From NCBI GenBank assembly GCA_002482005.1, contig DLFD01000029.1:17392-44612 (forward strand): DNA of 27,221 bases. Reading direction: 5' to 3'. This DNA comes from Lachnospiraceae bacterium UBA7729 (GTDB taxonomy: Bacteria > Bacillota > Clostridia > Lachnospirales > Lachnospiraceae). A program made the translations under genes and the position numbers. Below, piece by piece: positions 20,788 through 27,221 of the stretch. The notes below the pieces were generated by a model. It ran no database searches. It was not told the origin of the DNA and saw only the letters and a list, made by a program, of their open reading frames with translations. The first letter of the stretch is position 1. Every line of letters starts with the position of its first letter.

Positions 20788-22854
20788 ATGCCGTCTGATG
20801 AATACAAGAAGGCCGTAAGGCTGGGAAGGTCCGCTTACCGGAAGGCGCTCAGCCGCGGTGAGTATCCTTATCTTCCTGCCCTTGATTCCATCCTCACTTC
20901 GGCAGGGATGAAGACGGAGGAGAATCTGGGCCTGGTGAACATTCCGCTCGACCAGATCGTGGGGACCAAGACGGAAGGAAGGCAGCACGCCTTCGCGAAC
21001 AATTTCATGCCTCTGATGCCGGAATACTCGGAATTCGCGCGAAAATGGGACGGTGTCGTGAACTATCACATGAAACAGGGGATCGGCGATCCCATCATTG
21101 CTTATGAGTTCATGAACAAGTTCTATGTTCTGGAAGGGAACAAGAGGGTCAGTGTCCTGAAGTTTTTCGGAGCGGATTCCATAGAGGGTACTGTCACAAG
21201 GGAGATCCCTTATCCGTCTGATGAGCCGGAGAACAGGATCTACTATGAGTTTCTGGATTTCTATAAGGACAGCCAGATCAACTATATCTGGTTTACCCAG
21301 CCGGGAAGCTTCCCGAAGCTTTCACTTGCACTCGGCAAGAAGACGGGAGAGAAGTGGACGGACAGGGACAAGGAGAATTTCCGGTCCCTGTACACGGAAT
21401 TCTATGGGATCTTCAAGGCAAAGGGAGGAAAAAGACTTAAGATCACTGCGGGAGATGCCCTGCTTTTCTACCTCTCCCTGTATTCCTACGGGGATATCCT
21501 GAACAAGACCCATGCCGAGAAGGTAAAGGATACGGATATGATCTTCCGGGAGATCCTCTCTCTCGGAGAGAGCACCGAAGATTCTCTGGTCCTGAAGCCG
21601 GATGCGCAGGCGGGCAGCTCTGTGCTGACGAAGATCCTTCACCCGCTCGGAGGAAAGACACTGCGGATCGCATATGTCCATGACAGAAGGATGAGCGAGT
21701 CCGGCTGGACCTATGGCCATGAACTCGGAAGGATGCATGTCCAGGATGTCTTCGGGGACAGGATCGAGACTTCCGCATTCTTCCTGCAGGATGATGAGAG
21801 GGACATCTACCAGCTTCTTGACGATATTATCCATGAGGGATATGACGTCATCTTCACCGCCAACCAGAAGTTCCTTGCGGCCAGTCTGAAGGCAGCCCTG
21901 GAGCATCCTTACGTGAAGATCCTGAACTGTTCGGTCGGCCAGCCCCATCCCACCATCCGTACCTATTACGGCAGGATGTTCGAGGCAAAGTACCTGGCAG
22001 GAATGATCGCCGGTGCGATGACGGAGAACGGCAGGATCGCCTACCGTGCAAACTTCCCGATCTACGGGACTATGGCGGAGATCAATGCATTCGCACTTGG
22101 GACACAGATGACCAACCCGAGGGCGAAGGTCTATCTTCACTGGGACAGCCTGAAGGACAGGGAGCATCTGGATGACCTTCTTATAAGGGAAGACATCTCC
22201 GTTGTATCCGGCAACGACATGATCCGGCCGGGGCAGCAGGGGAAGGAGTATGGTCTCTTCATCAAGAAGGACGGAAAGGTGATCAACCTGGCAGCTCCGA
22301 TCTGGAACTGGGGCAGGTTCTACGAGCGCATGATCGGCGACATCCTGAACGGCAGCTGGGACAACTCCGGTGATGTTAAGACAAAGTCCGCAGTGAACTA
22401 CTGGTGGGGAATCTCCAGCGGGATCGTCGACCTTGTCTTCTCGAATAATCTGCCGAGGGGCGTCAGAAAGTTTGCCGAGGCGATGAGGAGGCAGCTGGCA
22501 GACGAGGAGTGGCAGCTGAACCCGTTCATGGGGAAGCTGTTCCTTCAGGACGGAAGAGAGATCGGCACGGATACCGGAGCCCTGCCTGCAGACGAGATCA
22601 TCACCATGAACTACCTGATGCAGGGGATCGTCGGGAGCATCCCGGGACTTGAGGCTGTCAACAAGGAAGCCCGCGGCAGGATCGCCATGCAGCAGATCAT
22701 CACTCCGGAATCGGCGGCTGCAGCGACTGCGGTCCATACACCTGTTCAGGTTGTGGAGAAGGTTACCCTGACGCCGGAGGAATCGGCAAAAGAAGCAGCA
22801 GAGGCGGTTCCGAAGACGATGGATGGCGGAGACAAGGCAGCACCGGAAACATGA
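20788..22854 (+). CDS. cytosolic ParB-like domain / BMP-family ligand-binding fusion protein
   Basis: 688 residues, with no signal peptide, lipobox or membrane helix. Residues about 45-140 resemble a ParB/sulfiredoxin-fold domain: PLDQIVGTKTEGRQHAFANN, then YVLEGNKRVSVLKFFGADSIEGTV, where GNKRV takes the place of the ParB GxxR motif. Residues about 190-285 are a mostly helical linker. Residues about 290-610 are a BMP/PnrA-like periplasmic-binding-protein fold (RIAYVHDRRMSESGWTYGHE; YDVIFTANQKF; AKYLAGMIAGAMTENGRIAYR; PIYGTMAEINAFALG). The tail is Ala/Glu-rich. BMP domains normally sit on secreted lipoproteins and bind nucleosides. A cytosolic copy joined to a ParB-like domain suggests an internal sensor, but the ligand and output are unknown. 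The start ATG 20788 lies behind GGAGGAG. It is co-directional with icd and the following phosphoesterase. Confidence 0.78.
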   Translation: MPSDEYKKAVRLGRSAYRKALSRGEYPYLPALDSILTSAGMKTEENLGLVNIPLDQIVGTKTEGRQHAFANNFMPLMPEYSEFARKWDGVVNYHMKQGIGDPIIAYEFMNKFYVLEGNKRVSVLKFFGADSIEGTVTREIPYPSDEPENRIYYEFLDFYKDSQINYIWFTQPGSFPKLSLALGKKTGEKWTDRDKENFRSLYTEFYGIFKAKGGKRLKITAGDALLFYLSLYSYGDILNKTHAEKVKDTDMIFREILSLGESTEDSLVLKPDAQAGSSVLTKILHPLGGKTLRIAYVHDRRMSESGWTYGHELGRMHVQDVFGDRIETSAFFLQDDERDIYQLLDDIIHEGYDVIFTANQKFLAASLKAALEHPYVKILNCSVGQPHPTIRTYYGRMFEAKYLAGMIAGAMTENGRIAYRANFPIYGTMAEINAFALGTQMTNPRAKVYLHWDSLKDREHLDDLLIREDISVVSGNDMIRPGQQGKEYGLFIKKDGKVINLAAPIWNWGRFYERMIGDILNGSWDNSGDVKTKSAVNYWWGISSGIVDLVFSNNLPRGVRKFAEAMRRQLADEEWQLNPFMGKLFLQDGREIGTDTGALPADEIITMNYLMQGIVGSIPGLEAVNKEARGRIAMQQIITPESAAAATAVHTPVQVVEKVTLTPEESAKEAAEAVPKTMDGGDKAAPET

Positions 22855-22860
22855 ATCTGA

Positions 22861-22894
22861 CACGCGGAGCCCTCAAGACCAGGCTCTGCGCGTG
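22861..22894 (+). other. hairpin between the BMP fusion and phosphoesterase genes
   Basis: CACGCGGAGCC (22861-22871) pairs with GGCTCTGCGCGTG (22882-22894), 11 bp with a 2-nt bulge. It is followed by AAAACAGG, not by T, so it is not an intrinsic terminator. It probably separates segments of one mRNA. Confidence 0.5.
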
Positions 22895-22927
22895 AAAACA
22901 GGAAAAACGGAAAGTAGAGAAGCAGAC

Positions 22928-23527
22928 ATGAGGATCCTTATGGTTGCGGATGAACCGTGTAAGGCTTACTGGGACTACTATGACGAGACAAAGCTGAAAG
23001 GGATCGACCTGATCCTGTCGGCGGGAGATCTCCCGCCGGAGTATCTGTCCTTCCTTGAAACATTTACGAATGTGCCTCTTCTGTATGTGCACGGCAACCA
23101 TGACACAAAGTACGATCGCCGGCCGCCGGAGGGCTGCATCTGTATCGATGACAAGATCTATGTCTACAAGGGGGTCCGTATCATGGGCCTCGGCGGCAGC
23201 ATGCGCTATAACGACAGCAATTATATGTATACCGAGAAGGAGATGAAGGCCAGGGTGAGGAAGATGCGGTTCAGCCTGATGATGCACCGCGGGATCGATA
23301 TCCTCCTCACACATGCCCCGGCAAAGGGCGTCGGCGACGAGGAAGATCTTCCGCATCAGGGATTTCAATGCTTCAATGATCTGATGTCTCGCTATAAGCC
23401 TGCCTACATGGTCCATGGCCATGTCCACAAGAGCTATGTCCATAACTTTGAGCGGACAAGGCAGGTCGGGAGCACAACAGTCATCAATGCCTATGAGAGG
23501 TATCTCCTCGATTTTGAGAAGACGTAA
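22928..23527 (+). CDS. calcineurin-like metallophosphoesterase
   Basis: 199 residues. Metal-site blocks GDL (AGDLPPEYLSF), HGNHD, LTHAPAKG and HGHVH are present. The first block reads VADEPCKAYWDYY, so the usual DxH has become DEP and its histidine is missing. The conserved EPCKAYWDYYD text suggests a separate Clostridia subfamily rather than random decay. The substrate is unknown. The start ATG 22928 has only a weak purine-rich site (AGAGAAG) upstream. An ATG at 22823 in the same frame lies inside the previous gene and is rejected. The exporter gene follows after 8 nt. Confidence 0.85.
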   Translation: MRILMVADEPCKAYWDYYDETKLKGIDLILSAGDLPPEYLSFLETFTNVPLLYVHGNHDTKYDRRPPEGCICIDDKIYVYKGVRIMGLGGSMRYNDSNYMYTEKEMKARVRKMRFSLMMHRGIDILLTHAPAKGVGDEEDLPHQGFQCFNDLMSRYKPAYMVHGHVHKSYVHNFERTRQVGSTTVINAYERYLLDFEKT

Positions 23528-23535
23528 GGTGAGCA

Positions 23536-25524
23536 GTGTTGAACAGCGGTAAAGCAGAAAAGCAGGTTTTTGTAAGACCGATCAGACGTCCCGACCGTAT
23601 ATCCGGCTATTTCAGGAGGGAGTGGAAGACCCTCCTGATCGTCGCAGCGAGCGGGACGCTTTTTAATATGGGCCAGTCTCTGTGCGCAGTCAGGCAGGGG
23701 AAGCTGGTCGATGCGATCGCGGACAACGCAAAAGGATCCGGAGCAGATATCGCATATGCGGCTCTGACCTTTTTTTTCACTGTGCTCGCGGTGCAGCTGC
23801 TGCGGCTTGCAAAGAGATATTATGTCCGGCGCTTTGCTAATGCCGCGGATATTACCATGAGAATGATGGTCTATAACCATATGGTCCACGAAGATCTTTC
23901 ATCCCTCTGCAGTGAGAATTCCGGAGAAGTGATGACCCGGGCGCTGGGAGATGTCGACCGGACGGTGGAAGGGATGCGCAAGGTTACGACGGAGGTGTTT
24001 GATACAGGCGTGCTCCTGGTCACTTACTATCTGGTGATGCTGCACTACAGCATACCCTGCACGGTCCTTTCCTGCCTTCCGGTCCCGATCGCCCTCCTTG
24101 CGGCAAGATTTCTGAAGAAATACGTGGAGAAATATAACCGAAGGTCCAGGGAGATCAGTGCAGATGTGGCAGAGAAAAGCCTTGATGCCGTAAAGAACAG
24201 CATGCTCTACCGGGTGACCGGCTCTTCCGGCAGGGTCGCCGATGCGTATGAGCAGGAGCTTTTCCGGCTTGAGAAGGCAGAGACCGGGGCAGGGATCCTG
24301 GAGAATTCCATGCAGCCGCTTTATAACGCGGTCGCCCTCTGCGGTTCTCTTGCCGTCATCTTCTTCGGAGGGCGGCTGGTCCTGTCACAGGCATGGACAG
24401 TTGGAACTTTCACGGCCTATCTGACCATCTATCTTGCTTTTGCCCTGAAGGTGGCAAAGGTCTCCAAACTGTTCAATACCTGTCAGAAGGCCAGGGTATC
24501 CTGGATGCGGGTGAAGCCTTATCTGACAGAATGGACAGAGGATGATGAGGAGGAAGAAGAAAAGAGCTCCGTCTGGAAGACCGGCCGCCTTTATGCGGCA
24601 GAAGGGCATGGCGAAGCAGGGCTTATGGCAGCGAAAGCTGCGGACAGGATGACTGCTGCCGCAGGAAGATCCGGAGAAGATTTTCTGCATGAAAGGGAAC
24701 GGGAGACTTCGATCGTTCTGCTCTGCAGAGAGGTGACCGTATCCGCAGACGGAAAGAAAGACCTGATATCGCCTGTCTCATTTGCAGGAAGCAGAGGACA
24801 GATCATCGGGATCACAGGAGCCGTGGCATCTGGCAAGAGCCTGCTGGCACAGGCGATCGCCGGCCTTCATGGTTACAAAGGCGTCATCCGGATCTGCGGC
24901 CGTGACCTGGGGATCCTGACGCAGAAGGAAAGGGCGGAGAAGATCTCCTTTATGGGACATGATCCGCAGCTTTTCGATCTTTCGCTGAAGGACAATATTC
25001 TTCTCGGAAGAACTGAGGATACAGCCAGGATCCGGGAAGTGATCGGGGACGTCTGCTTTGACGAAGACCTGAAGACGATGACGGAGGGACTTTCCTCCAT
25101 GACCGGGTCGGAAGGGAAGACGCTGTCGGGAGGACAGAGGGCAAGGATCTCGCTTGCGAGGACTCTCTATGCGAGGACTCCGGTGATCATCCTTGACGAT
25201 CCATTCGCCAATGTGGATGGCGCCACCGAGGCGGCCATGATCGGGAAACTGCGCGAACATTACAAAGGCAGCCTCCTGATCATCACGTCCCACAGGATGA
25301 AGATCTTTGAAGAAGCGGACCTGGTCCTGATGATCGAAGACGGGGGATTCGTGAGAGTCGGAAACCATGAGAGCCTGATGCAGGAATCGAAAGAGTACCG
25401 CGCGGATTTTATGGCTCAGATGGCAGAGACGGGAAGGAACACAGAAACCGTTCCCGGTGAGGAGCCTTCACCGGAAGATATCAGAATGAGCGAGGGAGGT
25501 GAGAAAGATGGCAAGGCAGAATAA
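23536..25524 (+). CDS. ABC exporter half-transporter, degenerate-site subunit
   Basis: 662 residues: a six-helix type membrane domain (about 25-325), a linker and an ATPase domain (about 395-630). The Walker A is GAVASGKS (G433-K434-S435). The Q-loop glutamine is replaced by H475 (FMGHDPQLF). The signature is LSGGQ (530-534). Walker B ends D554-D555, with Asp where the catalytic Glu should be. The switch histidine H586 is present. These changes match the non-catalytic-site half of heterodimeric exporters such as TM287 or BmrC. The linker after EWTEDDEEEEEK is about 55 residues longer than usual and low in complexity. GTG 23536 is the likely start (AAGG 6 nt upstream); TTG 23539 is an alternative. 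It overlaps the partner gene by 17 nt. The cargo is unknown. Confidence 0.9.
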   Translation: MLNSGKAEKQVFVRPIRRPDRISGYFRREWKTLLIVAASGTLFNMGQSLCAVRQGKLVDAIADNAKGSGADIAYAALTFFFTVLAVQLLRLAKRYYVRRFANAADITMRMMVYNHMVHEDLSSLCSENSGEVMTRALGDVDRTVEGMRKVTTEVFDTGVLLVTYYLVMLHYSIPCTVLSCLPVPIALLAARFLKKYVEKYNRRSREISADVAEKSLDAVKNSMLYRVTGSSGRVADAYEQELFRLEKAETGAGILENSMQPLYNAVALCGSLAVIFFGGRLVLSQAWTVGTFTAYLTIYLAFALKVAKVSKLFNTCQKARVSWMRVKPYLTEWTEDDEEEEEKSSVWKTGRLYAAEGHGEAGLMAAKAADRMTAAAGRSGEDFLHERERETSIVLLCREVTVSADGKKDLISPVSFAGSRGQIIGITGAVASGKSLLAQAIAGLHGYKGVIRICGRDLGILTQKERAEKISFMGHDPQLFDLSLKDNILLGRTEDTARIREVIGDVCFDEDLKTMTEGLSSMTGSEGKTLSGGQRARISLARTLYARTPVIILDDPFANVDGATEAAMIGKLREHYKGSLLIITSHRMKIFEEADLVLMIEDGGFVRVGNHESLMQESKEYRADFMAQMAETGRNTETVPGEEPSPEDIRMSEGGEKDGKAE

Positions 25525-27154
25525 GCCTTCGCACGCACTGGAAGAAATCCGGTACGTGATCGGAAAACACCCGCTTCAGACCGTCTTTCTCATTCTGTGC
25601 ATGGCGGCATCGGTCCTTCTTGCCCTGCTCCCGCCCCAGATCCTGAGGCATGTGATCGATGACAGCCTGGTCCCGGGGAAGAAGGACGTGCTTTTTCTGC
25701 TGGCTGTCCTGTATCTTGCTGCATCCATATCGGGGCTGGCCGCAGAGTTCGGAAAAGGATGGTTCCTCACTGCTCTTGGCGAAAAGTACATTCACAAGGT
25801 ACGCTCGGACCTGATGGGAAAGCTGAACAGGATATCGGTCGCACATATTTCAAGAGAAGGCGACGGGGAAGCTGCAGGAAGGTTCGTCAATGACGTGGAT
25901 AATGTCGGAACGCTGGTGTCGGATGGCGTAGCGTCTCTGATCACAGATCTGTTCAAGATCGTCGGGATCATCGTCTCCATGCTCCTGTTCTCCTGGAAGA
26001 TCGGCCTGATCGTTGCTGTGATCGTGCCGGTCGTGTTTCTCCTCACAAGACTGTTCCAGAAGCTTACCCTGAAGGCACAGGAGAAGAATCTTGGGCAGAT
26101 GGGGGAGATGAATGAAGTTTTGACCGATTCCGTGGGGATGGCAAGAACGGTCAAGCTCTTCCACCGGGAAAGCTGGATGCAGGAGCGCTATCATAAAAAG
26201 CTGGAGGAGAACTACCGGACGAATGCATCCATCTATTTCTTCGACGCATCCTATTCGCCCCTGGTCCAGATGATCCGGGCAGCGGTGATCACTCTGATCG
26301 CCGTCATGGCATCCGGACGGCTGAGCCTTGGATCTGTCACGATCTCGGCCGGTGCTGCAGCTGCTTCGATCGACCTTATTACCAGACTCTTCGATCCGAT
26401 CAATTCCCTGGGGATGGAATTCCAGAACATCCAGAAAGGGATATCCGGGATCCGGAGGATCGATGAGTTCCTGAATATTCCGGAGGAAACGCCTAAGACC
26501 AGGATACTTTCCCGGGCAGAGAGGAAAGGCAGCATTGTATTTGACAGCGTGACTTACGCTTATGAGGACGGACCGGAGGTTATCCGTGACTTCAGTATGA
26601 CGGTCGGAAGAGGAGAGAGGATCGTACTCATGGGGAGGACAGGGGCCGGCAAGACGACGCTGATCGGGCTGCTGACCGGCCTTCTGACTCCGCTTTCGGG
26701 CGATGTGACGATCGGAGGGGTCAGCATACGAAAAGTCTCCGATGAACAGAAAAGAGAGATCTTCGGCTACGTCCAGCAGGATTTCATCCCGCTTCCGGGG
26801 ACGGTGCTCGACCAGGTAACGATGAAGGACCCCGCGGTGACGGAAGAGATGGCGCTCCGCGGCATAGGGCTCTGCGGATTGATCGATGAGCTGCAGAAGC
26901 TGCCGGACGGACTTGACACGGATATCAGGAAAGCCGGACTGTCACAGGGACAGAAGATGCTTCTTCAGATCGCCCGGGCGATCGCCCCGGACCCGGAGAT
27001 TCTGATCTTCGATGAGAGTACAGCCAGTCTTGATTCCCTGACGGAAAAGCGGATCGACGAGGCGCTTGCCCGGGCGTCCGAAGACAGGATCGTCTTCATC
27101 ATCTCTCACAGAAAGACGGCCAGATCTTCCGGTGAGAGAGTAGTGAGACTGTAA
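25508..27154 (+). CDS. ABC exporter half-transporter, catalytic partner subunit
   Basis: 548 residues: a membrane domain (about 18-305) and an ATPase domain (about 335-548). The Walker A is GRTGAGKTT (K382), the Q-loop is YVQQD, Walker B ends D502-E503 with the catalytic glutamate, and H534 is in place. The signature is LSQGQ (478-482) instead of LSGGQ; in the heterodimer this would face the degenerate Walker site of the upstream subunit. The chain ends 14 residues after the switch histidine (GERVVRL), about 30-40 residues earlier than typical, so the last strand and helix of the ATPase are lost or very short. ATG 25508 has GGAGG 8 nt upstream; a GTG at 25499 overlaps that site and is rejected. 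Confidence 0.9.
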   Translation: MARQNKPSHALEEIRYVIGKHPLQTVFLILCMAASVLLALLPPQILRHVIDDSLVPGKKDVLFLLAVLYLAASISGLAAEFGKGWFLTALGEKYIHKVRSDLMGKLNRISVAHISREGDGEAAGRFVNDVDNVGTLVSDGVASLITDLFKIVGIIVSMLLFSWKIGLIVAVIVPVVFLLTRLFQKLTLKAQEKNLGQMGEMNEVLTDSVGMARTVKLFHRESWMQERYHKKLEENYRTNASIYFFDASYSPLVQMIRAAVITLIAVMASGRLSLGSVTISAGAAAASIDLITRLFDPINSLGMEFQNIQKGISGIRRIDEFLNIPEETPKTRILSRAERKGSIVFDSVTYAYEDGPEVIRDFSMTVGRGERIVLMGRTGAGKTTLIGLLTGLLTPLSGDVTIGGVSIRKVSDEQKREIFGYVQQDFIPLPGTVLDQVTMKDPAVTEEMALRGIGLCGLIDELQKLPDGLDTDIRKAGLSQGQKMLLQIARAIAPDPEILIFDESTASLDSLTEKRIDEALARASEDRIVFIISHRKTARSSGERVVRL

Positions 27155-27190
27155 GACGTCCCGGTTTCCCCAGTACGGAAATATCATGAT

Positions 27191-27221
27191 GTTGGGGGCA
27201 AAAGTACCTTTTGCCCCCAAC
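27191..27221. repeat. perfect palindrome at the right edge of the window
   Basis: GTTGGGGGCAAAAG (27191-27204) pairs perfectly with CTTTTGCCCCCAAC (27208-27221) around a TAC loop, 14 bp. It is related to the segment at 5587-5618 (shared GGGGGCAAAAGTACCTT on the - strand of that copy). It could serve as a bidirectional terminator for the exporter operon if T follows outside the window. The window ends on the last base of the palindrome. Confidence 0.85.

Noticed and set aside
21322..22863. Long - strand open frame (513 codons)
   Set aside because: Antisense to the ParB-like/BMP gene; no recognisable domain.
25499..25507. GTG start three codons upstream of the second exporter subunit
   Set aside because: The GTG is part of the GGAGGTGAG ribosome binding site of ATG 25508.
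1..27221. CRISPR array, tRNA/rRNA genes, prophage, transposase
   Set aside because: No regularly spaced repeats, cloverleaf sequences or mobile-element proteins were seen on either strand.

Overview
The window looks like a chromosomal segment of a Gram-positive anaerobe of the class Clostridia, most likely a Lachnospiraceae-type gut or rumen bacterium. The signs are: clear AGGAGG-type ribosome binding sites; a RemA homologue; an L27 protein with a cleavable N-terminal extension next to its protease Prp; an iron-sulfur serine dehydratase and a superoxide reductase (anaerobe enzymes); and conserved Clostridia gene blocks (radical SAM pair - RNase G - rplU - prp - rpmA - obgE, and yicC - remA - gmk - rpoZ - rimO - pgsA). 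The coding DNA is moderately GC-rich. I see no tRNA, rRNA, CRISPR array, phage gene, transposase or integrase. The family assignments below come from motif recognition, not from database searches.

Layout, left to right. (1) 1-2752: a possible gene end, then L-serine dehydratase, a YfcE-like phosphodiesterase and uridine kinase in one + strand operon. (2) 2797-3916: a single gene with its own promoter, structured leader and terminator, encoding a superoxide reductase fused to a flavodoxin. (3) 3921-5561, - strand: a cytosolic beta-lactamase-fold serine hydrolase. (4) 5945-10097: TIGR03960-type radical SAM protein, its TIGR03936 partner and a minimal RNase E/G, joined by ATGA overlaps. (5) 10165-11421: rplU-prp-rpmA, driven by a perfect consensus promoter and closed by a terminator. 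(6) obgE with a strong terminator. (7) rqcH on the - strand. (8) 15043-19411: yicC-remA-gmk-rpoZ-rimO-pgsA. (9) 19408-27154: NADP-type isocitrate dehydrogenase, a ParB-like/BMP fusion protein, a metallophosphoesterase and a heterodimeric ABC exporter.

Much of the window is about making and policing ribosomes and RNA: L21, L27, Prp, Obg, RqcH, RimO, RNase G, the YicC endoribonuclease family and the RNA polymerase omega subunit. The rest is small-molecule metabolism (serine, uridine, GMP, isocitrate, phosphatidylglycerophosphate), oxidative defence and export.

The most unusual material is partly non-coding. A ~53-nt foldable element occurs twice (161-213 and, inverted, 5625-5676), both times in sense orientation upstream of a gene. 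A GC-capped palindrome occurs at 5587-5618, framed by 13-nt direct repeats, and as a perfect 14-bp hairpin at 27191-27221, which is exactly the end of the window. A ~125-nt multi-stem element lies between the divergent rqcH and yicC promoters. The best protein-level candidates for undescribed biology are the superoxide reductase-flavodoxin fusion, the cytosolic ParB-like/BMP fusion, and the uncharacterised radical SAM pair coupled to RNase G.
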